Source of the DNA: Hordeum vulgare subsp. vulgare | Taxonomy: Eukaryota > Streptophyta > Magnoliopsida > Poales > Poaceae | NCBI RefSeq assembly: GCF_904849725.1 | Contig: NC_058520.1 | Span: 399,293,993-399,357,992, forward strand | Length of the DNA stretch: 64,000 nucleotides | Reading direction: 5' to 3' | Shown: positions 46,710 through 55,860 of the stretch, piece by piece | How positions within the stretch are numbered: the first letter of the stretch is position 1 | How the letters are laid out: each line of letters opens with the position of its first letter | Program-made: the position numbers and the translations under genes | The notes under the pieces: model-generated | What the model was told of the DNA's origin: nothing | What the model saw: only the letters and a program-made list of their open reading frames with translations | Databases searched by the model: none

Positions 46710-47534
46710 CGGTCGGAGTCCTCCTCGAAGGCTGCACCAGAGAAGAATGAGGAAGTCTCGTCGTCATCCGTCCAATCTGCGATGGAGGGCCGCGGGTACT
46801 CACGAGATGGATGTGTCCCTTCCGACTCTAGTAGGTTCTCCGAGCCCGCGGAGGAGTCCGAGCGGGATTCAATCATGCCCTCGTCCTCAATCTACGAGGC
46901 GGTGGACGTATCCACGTTGGGAGCAGGCGGTCGGAGGGATCCCTACAGGCTCTCGAACAGCTGCGAATGGGGATTCAATCGCCGGCTCAGCAAGGTGGCC
47001 GGCTACAGGATAAACAACGAAAAACAAGAAGGCCGCTTACCATTGGAGGCAGACGGGCCCTGTTGAAAGGGGCCATCCCCCATGTCCATTCCCCGCCCTC
47101 GTCCATACGGGCGATGGAGATCAGGTTCACCTGCCGCGCTACCGCGCCTGGGGTGAACCCCTTGGTGGACAGCCGGCCGGGATCATGCCTGCCGCTCATC
47201 TGATAGACCAGATGCAGCCGCCTCTGTAGCGGCAGGATCCGGTGGGTCACCATACTGGTGAGCAGGTCGCGGCCGAGGAGGCCTCTCTTCTCCAGAATGT
47301 CGAGGTGGGCGTAGATTAGCGCCACCTCGGGAATCGGCTTGGGGGTCTTCGCCGCCCAGTTCAACTTCGTCGGCGGGTCGATGTTAAACGGGGGCATATT
47401 GAGCGCGTCCTGGGCGGGGTCGGCGCTCTTCGCGTAGAAGAAACCCTTCTGCCACTGCTTGACGGATTCTTGCAGTGGCATCTGGGGGAAGCCCGACGTC
47501 GGGCGATGATGCACCAGCGCGGCCCCGCACGGCG
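46710..47534 (-). pseudogene. Antisense gene, rest of exon 1 and start of exon 2
   Basis: From 47534 the frame continues exon 1 (CGAALVHHRPTSGFPQMPL, SVKQWQKGFFYAKSADP, AHLDILEKRGLLGRDLL, TPGAVARQVNLISIARMDEGG) to 47041. A GT...AG segment at 47003-47040 (38 bp, short for a plant intron) separates it from exon 2. Exon 2 reads MIESRSDSSAGSENLLESEG and an acidic run (DWTDDDETSSFF) to 46710, where the Tekay-like element begins. TAG codons occur near 46935 and 46890 in the exon 2 frame. Confidence 0.7.
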
Positions 47535-49120
47535 TGATACGTCTCAAACGTATCTATAATTTTTGATGTTTTCACGCTGTTATCTTGCCTTCTTTGTATG
47601 TTTTATGTACCTTTTTATATCTTTTTGGGACTAACTTATTAATTCAATGCCAAGTGCCAGTTCCTGTTTTTTTCCGTGTTTTTGACTCTTTTCAGATCTT
47701 ATTTTGGAACGGAGTCCAAACGGAAGAAAAACCCTGAAATGATTTTTTCCCGAATGGAAGAAGTCCAGGGGGCTTTTGGGCCAAGCCAGGTGGGCTCCAG
47801 GGAGCCCACAAGCCCCCACTCCGCTACCAGGGGGAGGCGGCGGTGGGCAGGCTTGTGGCCTCCCTGGCCACCCCCTGACCTAGGTCTTTGGCCTATAAAT
47901 TCCCAAATATTCCGCAAAAAAATCAGGGGAGCCTCGAAAATACTTTTTTGCCACCGCAAGCTTCCGTTTCCGCGAGATCTCATCTGGAGACCCTTCCCGG
48001 CACCCTGTCGGAGGGGACTTTGGAGGTGCAGGGCTTCTTCATCATCATCATCGCCCCTCCAATGACTCGTGAGTAGTTCACTTCAGACCTACGGGTCCGT
48101 AGTTAGTAACTAGATTGCTTCTTCTCTCTCTTGGATCTTCAATACAAAGTTCTACATGATCTTCATGGAGATCTATGTGATGTAATCTTCTTTGGCGGTG
48201 TGTTAGTCGAGATCCGATGAATTGTGGACTTGTGATCAGATTATCTATGATATATATTTGAGTCTTTGCATGATTTGATATCCTTGTAAGTCTCTCCGAG
48301 TCTTGGGTTTAGTTTGGCCAACTAGATCTATGATTCTTGCAATGGGTGAAGTGCTTGGTTTTGGGTTCTGCCATGTGGTGACCTTTCCTAGTGACAGTAG
48401 GGGCAGCAAGGAACACATCAAGCAGTTGCCATCAAGGGTAAAAAGATGGGGTTTTTATCATTCGTTTGAGATTATCCCTCTGCATCATGTCATCTTGCTT
48501 AAGGCGTTACTCTGTTCTTATGGACTTAATACACTAGATGCATGCTGGATAGCGGTCGACGTGTGGAGTAATAGTAGTAGATGCAGAAAGTATCGTTCTA
48601 CTTGTTTCGGACGTGATGCCTATAGAAATAATCATTGCATAGATATCGTCACGACTCTGCACAGTTCTATCAATTGCTCGACAGTAATTTGTTCACCCAC
48701 CGTCTACTTGCTTTCATGAGAGAAGCCACTAGTAAACACTACGGCCCCCGGGCTATTCACATCCATCGTTTACATCTCCGCTTTTACTTTGATTTGTTAC
48801 TTTGTTGCTTTCAGTTCTCACTTGGCAAACAATCTATAAGGGATTGACAACCCCTTCATAGCATTGGGTGCAAGCTTTTGTGTTTGTGCAGGATCTTGAG
48901 ATACTCTTCCGCCGGATTGATACCTTGGTTCTCAAACTGAGGGAAATACTTACCGTCGCTGTGCTACATCACCCTTTCCGCTTCGAGGGAACACCACATG
49001 GGCCATCCTTTGCATACTTGCCTAGGAAGTCCCTTAAGGCGTAGCCGTAGCTGAAGGATTCCTGGTGCCGTCGACACAACTATTTCTGGCGCCATTGCAA
49101 GGGATACACAACAAACATCA
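47535..49120 (+). repeat. Left LTR of the 47535 element (complete copy)
   Basis: TGATACGTCTCAAACG to ACAAACATCA, 1586 bp, TATA at 47894-47900 (tataaat). It ends with a variant of the target duplication (cggca) and host sequence instead of the primer site. Confidence 0.8.
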
Positions 49121-49399
49121 CGGCATCATCGGGCGCGGCCCCTTGAGCTTCTCCACTTCGGATTTATCCATGGCAATGGATTGTTGCTTGAAGAAGAACA
49201 AGCTGCGCCATAGATCGACGCGGGGCTCGATCCCCACATAGCCCTCGCACTGGATCACGAAGGCCGACGGCTGCAGTATGGCGTTCGGCGCAAGGTGATG
49301 CGGCTGCAGGCCAAAGAAGCAGAGCCATTCGGAGAAGAAGGCGCTGGCCGGAAGCCCGAAGCCCCGATAGAAATGCTCGGTGAAGACCACGACCTCTCC
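49121..49399 (-). pseudogene. Duplicated fragment of the antisense gene exon 1
   Basis: 279 bp homologous to 54678-54956, including EHFYRGFGLPASAF, FFGLQPHHLAPNAIL and GIEPRVDLWRSLFFFKQQS on -. By eye I count about 16 mismatches. It begins exactly where the flank after the right LTR begins. Confidence 0.85.
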
Positions 49400-49486
49400 T
49401 TAAGGCGTAGCCGTAGCTGAAGGATTCCTGGTGCCGCCGACACAACTATTTCTCGCGCCATTGCAAGGGATACACAGCAAACATCA
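49400..49486 (+). repeat. Extra LTR tail of the 47535 element
   Basis: 87 bp repeating 49034-49120 with about three changes. It is followed by the real primer site. The junction with the preceding gene fragment has a 2 bp overlap (CC). Confidence 0.8.
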
Positions 49487-49496
49487 GAAGTATTTC

Positions 49497-49509
49497 TGGC
49501 GCCGTTGCC
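49497..49509 (+). other. Primer-binding site of the 47535 element
   Basis: TGGCGCCGTTGCC, complementary to the 3' end used as Asp-tRNA primer site in Athila elements. It lies ten bases after the LTR tail. Confidence 0.75.
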
Positions 49510-49716
49510 AGGGAGGAGAAATCAAGATCTATCCAAGTAGGTCTCACAAACTCTTCTCTTGCATTTACTTTTGTTGCCAGTTGCCTCTCGTTTTCCTCTC
49601 CCCACTTCACATTTGCCGTTTTCATTTGCCTTTCTCCTTTTCCTTTCTCTTTTGTCGTTTTCTTTTGCCTGTTTCATTCTCTCTTCCCGCTCGTTTGTGT
49701 GTGAGAAAGTCCATCA

Positions 49717-50409
49717 ATGGCTAGACCCACCACTCCAAATGACACCCCTAGAAATGAAGTTCTCAATTTCAGGCAGAATGAGGAAGAAAATTTGAAGGAC
49801 GCTTGGTACAGGATTTGCAATGCTCAAAGTAGATCTACTCGTAAGCAATCCACTACCGTCCTCCTTCGCAGTTTCTATGTTGGAATTTCTCCTTGGAATA
49901 GGTATATCCTTGATACCATTGTAGGCGGGAACTTTTTGGGGAGCCATACTGTTGACTCCTATAGAGATATCATTAATTTGGTAGGCTCACCCCCGCTCAT
50001 GGTTAATGGAACTATCTTGACCTTGGAACACGTGATGCAAAGGCTTGACGCTATTGAAAACAAAATTGCCATAGTTGAACTTATTGAGGGTTTGGATAGA
50101 AAGATCCACAATCAAATTACTCAGTACGAATCCAAAGTGGGAAATTTTTTGAAAAATTTAAAGGAGAAGGAACTTATAGTTAATGATTCTTCTAGAATTG
50201 GCAAATTAGAAGATGTCATAACCAACTTGGGTTCCGCTTTTTCCGTTGTGCAAAATACTCCAAATCTTACTCTCAAAAAGACCGTCAAGCATGTTTTTGT
50301 TCCTAGAGATAGTGGTGAGTCATCTAATAAAGATGAAAATCTTAAGATGATAAATGATCACGCTACCTATGGTTTGGGCACCAAATATGACTCCATCACT
50401 TTCGCCTAG
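49717..50409 (+). CDS. gag: Lone gag-like ORF of the non-autonomous Athila-like element
   Basis: An uninterrupted 230-residue frame starting MARPTTPNDTPRNEV, preceded by a pyrimidine-rich leader. NLKDAWYRICNAQSRSTRKQ, LLRSFYVGISPWNRYILDTI and DSYRDIINLVGSPPLM fit the gag region of Athila-type elements (helical, retrotransposon-gag-like). The second half is Lys-rich and helical (LNLKEKEL-like, VPRDSGESSNKDEN). It has no zinc knuckle. It is shorter than a full Athila gag and has no downstream pol. The open frame in an otherwise mutated window may mean selection in trans or just a young copy. Confidence 0.7.
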   Translation: MARPTTPNDTPRNEVLNFRQNEEENLKDAWYRICNAQSRSTRKQSTTVLLRSFYVGISPWNRYILDTIVGGNFLGSHTVDSYRDIINLVGSPPLMVNGTILTLEHVMQRLDAIENKIAIVELIEGLDRKIHNQITQYESKVGNFLKNLKEKELIVNDSSRIGKLEDVITNLGSAFSVVQNTPNLTLKKTVKHVFVPRDSGESSNKDENLKMINDHATYGLGTKYDSITFA

Positions 50410-53058
50410 CTAAGTGCGTTAAACAAAAGCACTTGTTGGGAGGCAACCCAACGAATCTATCCTTTTTCTTTCTATTTTTTGTTTTCCACTCTTTCATAAT
50501 TCTGTTATGATTGTGTTTTCTGTGTTTCTTTTTACGTTTCTGCCAAGCAAAACCGTTATGATTAGTCTTGAGGATGATCGTTTGATCACGCTGGAAAAGA
50601 CAGAAACTTTCTGCTCACGAAAAGAATTTTTTTTCTGTAAGAGCTTTTAAGTTGATTATTTTTGCTGCTGATTGCTATGCAAATTCTTCAGACTCTCATA
50701 ATTTTTCAGAAGTTTTGAACTACGAGAGGTATACGAAATATACAGATTGCTACAGACTGGTCTGCTGTTAACAGATTCTGTTTTTGTTGTGTTGGTTGCT
50801 TATTTTGATGAAACTATGGATAGTATCGGGGGTATTAGCCATGGAAGATTGAAAGTATAGTAACCCAACATCAGCATAAGTAGAATTTAAGTTTGCTACA
50901 GTACCTAAGGAAGTGGTGGTTTGCTTTCTTGTACTAATGTTATCACGAGTTTCTGTTTAAGTTTCGTGTTGTGAAGGTTTGAAGTTTTGGGTGAAGTTCT
51001 TATGGACAAAAAGATAAAGAGTGGCACGAGCTCAAGCTTGGGGATGCCCAAGGCACCCCAAGAGATTCAAGGATGCTGTAAAATCCTAAGCTTGGGGATG
51101 CACCGGGAAGGCATCCCCTCTCCCGTCTTCAATCCATCGGTAACGTTACTTGGGGCTATATTTTTATTCACCACATGTTATGTGTTTTTGCTTGGAGCAT
51201 CTTGTATCGTAGGAGTCTTTTATTTTGTTGTGTCACAATCATGCTTGCTGCACACCTAGAGAGAGAGACATGCACACACCGTGATTTTGTCGAGCTTCAC
51301 TTATATCTTTTGGTAGACAATTCAGCTCACATGTGCTTCACTTATATCTTTTGAGCTAGATACTTTTGCTCTATGTGCTTAACTTATATCTTTTAGAGCA
51401 CAGCGGTGCGTGGCTTGGTAGTTGATCTATGCTTTGAAAGTAGTCTCAAAAGGGGTAGTTATCCGAAGGGATACGAAAACTTCCACCTTCATGTGCATTG
51501 AATAGTTAGAGAAGTTTGATTCATCTCAATTAGTTTTGAGTTGTGGTTATGGTAATATTGAAGTCATGCTAGTAAGGTGTTGTGGATCTATAAATACTTG
51601 TGTTGGAGTTAGTGATTCCCGTAGCTTGCACGTATGGTGAACCGCTATGTGATGAAGTCTGGGCATGATTAGTATATTAATTGTCATCCTTTGCGTGGCG
51701 GTTAGGATCGCGCGATGGTTTATACCTACCAACCCTCCCCCTAGGAGTATGCGTCGAATGCTTTGTTTCGATTACTAATAAATTTTTTGCAACAAGTATA
51801 TGAGTTCTTCATGACTAATGTTGAGTCCATGGTTTAGATGCACTTTCACCTTCCACCATCACTATCTTCTTAGTGTCGTGCAACTTTCGCCGGTGCACAA
51901 AACCCACCATTAGCCTTCCTCAAAACAGCCACCATACCTACCTACTATGGCTTTTTCAAAGTCATTCCGAGATATATTGCCATGCAACTACCACCATGAT
52001 ATGTTCCACCACGTCTATATTGCCTTTGCACGATCGTAAGATAGCTAGCATGATGTTTCCATTGATGTCTATGCCATGCTAGATCATTGCCACGGTACAC
52101 TACCGAAGGCATTCCATATAGAGTCATAATTGCTCTAAGTTTTGAGTTGAAAGTGATATGATCATCATTATTGGAGCATTGTCCCATGTGAGGAAATAAA
52201 AGAGGCCAAAGAATCCCATAAAAAAGAGTTCAAAGAGCCCACCAAAATAAAAAATAAAAAATGAGAGAAAAAGAGAGAAGGGACAATGCTACCACTTTTT
52301 CCACACTTGTGCATATTGAGCACCATGATGTTCATGATTGAGAGTCTCTCATTTTGTCACCACCATATAGGTAGTGGGAAATTTTCATTATATAACTTGG
52401 CTTGTATATTCCAATGATATGCTTCCTCAAATTTGCCTTAGGTCTTCATGAGCAAGCAAGTTGGATGCACACCCACTAGTTTTCTTTAAGAGCTTTCACA
52501 TACTTGTAGCTCTAGTGCATCATTTGTATGGCAATCCCTACTCATTCACATTGATATCTATTGATGAGCATCTCCATAGCTCATTGATATGCCTAGTTAA
52601 TGTGACTATCTTCTCCTTTTTGTCTTGCAACCCCCCACCACATTCCACACCATCTATAGTGCTATAACCATGGCTCACGCTCATGTATTGCGTGAGAGTT
52701 GAAAATGTTTGAGAAAGTAAAGGTGTGAAACAATTACTTGGCCAATACCGGGGTTGTGCATGATTTAAACTCATTGTGCAATGATGATAGAGCATAGCCA
52801 GACTATATGCTTTTGTAGGGATACCTTTCTTTTGGCCTTGTTATTTTGAAAGTTCATGATTACTTTGCTAGTTTGCTTGAATTATTATTGTTTCCACGTC
52901 AATAGCAAACTATTGTTTTGAATCAAATGGATCTGAACATTCACGTCGCATAAGAGGAATTACAAAGCACACCTATGCTAGGTAGCATGAAAGCATCAAA
53001 AATAAATTCTTATCGCTTCCCTACTCGAGGACGAGCAGGAGTTAAGCTTGGGGATGCT
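50410..53058 (+). other. Non-coding interior of the 47535 element
   Basis: No pol domain in any frame. It contains three AAGCTTGGGGATGC motifs (about 51036, 51089 and 53045), of which only the last is next to an LTR. A short triple repeat of gcttcacttatatctttt lies at 51294-51400. Confidence 0.7.
53043..53058 (+). other. Polypurine tract of the 47535 element
   Basis: TTAAGCTTGGGGATGCT leads directly into TGATACGTCT of the right LTR. Confidence 0.65.
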
Positions 53059-54677
53059 TGATACGTCTGAAACGTATCTATAATTTTTGATGTTTTCACG
53101 CTGTTATCTTGCCTTATTTGTATGTTTTATGTACATTTTTATATCTTTTTGGGACTAACTTATTAATTCAGTGCCAAGTGCCAGTTCCTGTTTTTTCATG
53201 TTTTTGACTCTTTTCAGATCTGATCTTGGAACGGAGTCCAAACGGAAGAAAAACCCCGAAATGATTTTTTACCCGAACGGAAGAAGTCCAGGGGGCTTTT
53301 GGGCCAAGCCAGGTGGGCTCCAGGGAGCCCACAAGCCCCCACTCCGCCACCAGGGGGAGGCGGGGGTGGCAGGCTTCTGGCCTCCCTGGCCGCCCCCTGA
53401 CCTAGGTCTTTGGCCTATAAATTCCCAAATATTCCGCAAAAAAATCAGGGGAGCCTTGAAAATACTTTTCCGCCACCGCAAGCTTCTGTTTCCACGAGAT
53501 CTCATCTGGAGACCCTTCCCGGCACCGTGCCGGAGGGGACTTTGGAGGTGGAGGGCTTCTTCATCATCATCATCGCCCCTCCAATAACTCGTGAGTAGTT
53601 CACTTCAGACCTACGGGTCCGTAGTTAGTAGCTAGATGGCTTCTTCTCTCTCTTGGATCTTCAATACAAAGTTCTCCATGATCTTCATGGAGATCTATCC
53701 GATGTAATCTTCTTTGGAAGTGTGTTTGTCGAGATCCAATGAATTGTGGACTTGTGATCAGATTATCTATGATATATATTTGAGTCTTTGCTGATTTCTT
53801 ATTTGCATGATTTGATATCCTTGTAAGTCTCTCCGAGTATTGGGTTTTGTTTGGCCAACTAGATCTATGATTCTTGCAATGGGAGAAGTGCTTGGTTTTG
53901 GGTTCTGCCATGTGGTGACCTTTCCGAGTGATAGTAGAGGCAACAAGGCACACATCAAGCAGTTGCCATCAAGGGTAAAAATATGGGGTTTTTATCATTG
54001 GTTTGAGATTATCCCTCTACATCATGTCATCTTGCTTAAGGCGTTACTCTGTTCTTATGGACTTAATACACTAGATGCATGCTGGATAGCGGTCGACGTG
54101 TGGAGTAATAGTAGTAGATGCAGAAAGTATCGGTCTACTTGTTTCGGACGTGATGCCTATAGAAATAATCATTGCATAGATATCTTCACGACTCTGCACA
54201 GTTCTATCAATTGCTTGACAGTAATTTGTTCACCCACCGTCTACTTGCTTTCATGAGAGAAGCCACTAGTAAACACTACGGCCCCCGGGTCTATTCACAT
54301 CCATCGTTTACATCTCCGCTTTTACTTTGCTTTGTTACTTTGTTGCTTTCAGTTCTCACTTGGCAAACAATCTATAAGGGATTGACAACCCCTTCATAGC
54401 GTTGGGTGCAAGCTTTTGTGTTTGTGCAGGATCTTGAGATACTCTTGCGCCGGATTGATACCTTGGTTCTCAAACTGAGGGAAATACTTACCGTCGTTGT
54501 GCTACATCACCCTTTCCCCTTCGAGGGAACACCAACGCAAGGCTCCAAGGCCACGGGTGAAATCCTTTGCATACTTGCCTAGGAAGTCCCTTAAGGCGTA
54601 GCCGTAGCTGAAGGATTCCTGGTGCCGTCGACACAACTATTTTTGGCACCATTGCAAGGGATACACAACAAACATCA
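53059..54677 (+). repeat. Right LTR of the 47535 element (1619 bp)
   Basis: TGATACGTCTGAAACG to ACAAACATCA, followed by the cggcg duplication. A TATA box is at 53416-53422. It differs from the left LTR by substitutions and small indels, such as about 15 extra bases near 53792. Confidence 0.85.
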
Positions 54678-54682
54678 CGGCG

Positions 54683-55139
54683 TCATCGGGCGCGGCCCCT
54701 TGAGCTTCTCCACTTCGGATTTCTCCGTGGCAATGGATTGTTGCTTGAAGAAGAACAAGCTGCGCCATAGATCGACGCGGGGCTCGATCCCCACAAAGCC
54801 CTCGCACAGGATCACGAAGGCCGACAGGTGTAGTATGGCGTTCGGCGTCAGGTGATGCGGCTGGAGGCGAAAGAATCAGAGCCATTCGGAGAATAAGGCG
54901 ATGGCCGGAAGCCTGAAGCCCCGATAGAAATGCTCGGTGAAGACCACGACCTCTCCCACGGCGGGTATGGGAGCGGTCTCGGCGCTAGGGAGTCGCACCG
55001 GCACTTGGGAGGCCAGGGGCAGCAGCCGGTGGTGGCGGAGCGCCTCGATGTGCTCCTCGCTGACTTCGCTGCCTAGCCAGGCTCCCTGCGACGATGCCTT
55101 CTGCGCCGAGGGCCTTTTCGAGGAAGAACCGCCGGCCAT
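54683..55139 (-). pseudogene. Antisense gene exon 1, N-terminal part
   Basis: Starts at ATG 55139 (MAGGSSSKRPSAQ), Lys/Ser-rich, then GSEVSEEHIEALRHHRLLP and the PF04195-like motifs. TGA at 54876-54878 interrupts it; the duplicated copy at 49121-49399 has TGC at that place. It ends at the right target duplication of the 47535-54677 element, and the exon resumes in the same frame at 47534. Confidence 0.75.
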
Positions 55140-55697
55140 GACTGCGGGCGACTAAAACTCGAAGGGGTTGGCGGTTTCGCAGCGACGAAGACAAGGAAGA
55201 TGAAGGATACGAGCTCTTTCTCCCTGAGCGCAGGGAGGAAGAGGGCATGGATGCGGGGCGAGAAGGGGGGCGAATGGCCTCATCGGAACCCCTGTATCCC
55301 ATTTAAACCCCCACGAAGCATCGTGGGGAGGGGATCCGGTACGCACGGGTCCCCCACCAGCCCCGTGTATTACGGGCGGTAACGCTTCCCTAAGCCCAAC
55401 CGTCGCGGAGTAAATCCGCAGAGGATCTCTCGCGCAGAGGCCGAGGGGGCGTCGTGGCGGGACCCAGGGCCCAGGCCCGGTCCCGTCACCAGTAATCACC
55501 ATCATTATGTCAAGCGGGGCCTGGCACGTGGGGCTCTTCGAGCGACTCGCGACGAAGCCGAGGCGTCGTTTCAAAGCCAGCCGGTTTCGGAGCCGGCGCT
55601 CCTCGTCACGAATAGCGGCGAAAACACCAAGTCAAAACATCGAGCCGGTGAGGCCGCCCGCCCGCAGGCGGCAGGCCTCTCCAGCTTCGGGGACTAC
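55140..55697 (-). promoter_or_regulatory. Upstream region of the antisense gene and polypurine tract of Tat2
   Basis: On -, a TATA-like TTTAAAT (55301-55307) lies about 160 bases before ATG 55139, and a G-box core CACGTG is at 55525-55530. The right end (cttcggggactac on +, 55685-55697) is the purine-rich tract before the Tat2 3' LTR. No ORF is seen. Promoter role is inference from position. Confidence 0.45.
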
Positions 55698-55860
55698 TGT
55701 CGGGGGGATAACCCCAGGGTAGGCTCATCAAGCCTGCTCCTTCATTTCTAGCCCAAAGGACATGAACATATACATTTTCCCAAGGCCCAAGTCTTCCCGC
55801 CGGCTAGGCTGCGCCCACCGGCTAGAGGACGAGGCGGCCATCCGTCTGGCCGGACAGGTA
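55698..55860 (+). repeat. Tat2 3' LTR, first 163 bp
   Basis: TGTCGGGGGGATAACCCC, closely matching 20158-20320. It is cut by the Angela-type LTR at 55861; the rest is outside the window. Confidence 0.85.

Larger units (their letters stand above)
47535..54677 (+). mobile_element. Non-autonomous Athila-like element with lone gag
   Basis: Flanked by an exact 5 bp duplication cggcg (47530-47534 and 54678-54682) inside exon 1 of the Tat2 antisense gene. LTRs start TGATACGTCT. The Asp-tRNA-type primer site (TGGCGCCGTTGCC) and the tract AAGCTTGGGGATGCT before the 3' LTR are typical of Athila-type Gypsy elements. Only a gag-like ORF is present, with no protease, RT or integrase, so it must rely on a partner for mobility. 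Its left border is rearranged (see 49121-49486). Confidence 0.85.
28251..55139 (-). pseudogene. Tat2 antisense multi-exon gene (PF04195-like, coiled coil), split by two retroelements
   Basis: On the strand opposite gag-pol, from ATG 55139 to a stop at 28251. The first exon (55139-54683, continued at 47534-47041) carries the region I associate with PF04195 ('putative gypsy type transposon'): EHFYRGFRLPA, LQPHHLTPNAIL, GIEPRVDLWRSLFFFKQQS, then CGAALVHHRPTSGF and LPLQRRLHLVYQMSGRHDP. Later exons are acidic/Ser-rich, then a long coiled coil (29559-29075), then a helical Ala-rich C-terminus (28990-28251). GT-AG introns are visible at 47003-47040, 30514-30582, 29560-29821 and perhaps 28991-29074. 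Stops (for example TGA at 54876) and small indels make it a pseudogene here. Function is unknown; extra antisense ORFs are known in Tat elements. Confidence 0.75.
20158..55860 (+). mobile_element. Tat2: Tat-like Gypsy element with antisense gene, containing two nested elements
   Basis: The order on + is 5' LTR (20158-21239), primer site, gag, protease, RT, RNase H, a second RNase H, and integrase ending at 27455. An antisense multi-exon ORF (55139-28251) and the start of the 3' LTR (55698-55860) follow. The 3' LTR is cut by the Angela-type element. Dual RNase H and an extra ORF between integrase and the 3' LTR are known traits of the plant Tat lineage. Removing the nested elements at 30804-46709 and 47535-54677 leaves about 12.6 kb in the window. 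Gag-pol is heavily mutated. Confidence 0.85.

Noticed and set aside
47676..48065. 129-residue ORF, repeated at 53171-53587
   Set aside because: It lies in the U3/R part of the two LTRs of one element and crosses the TATA box; there is no evidence of a protein.
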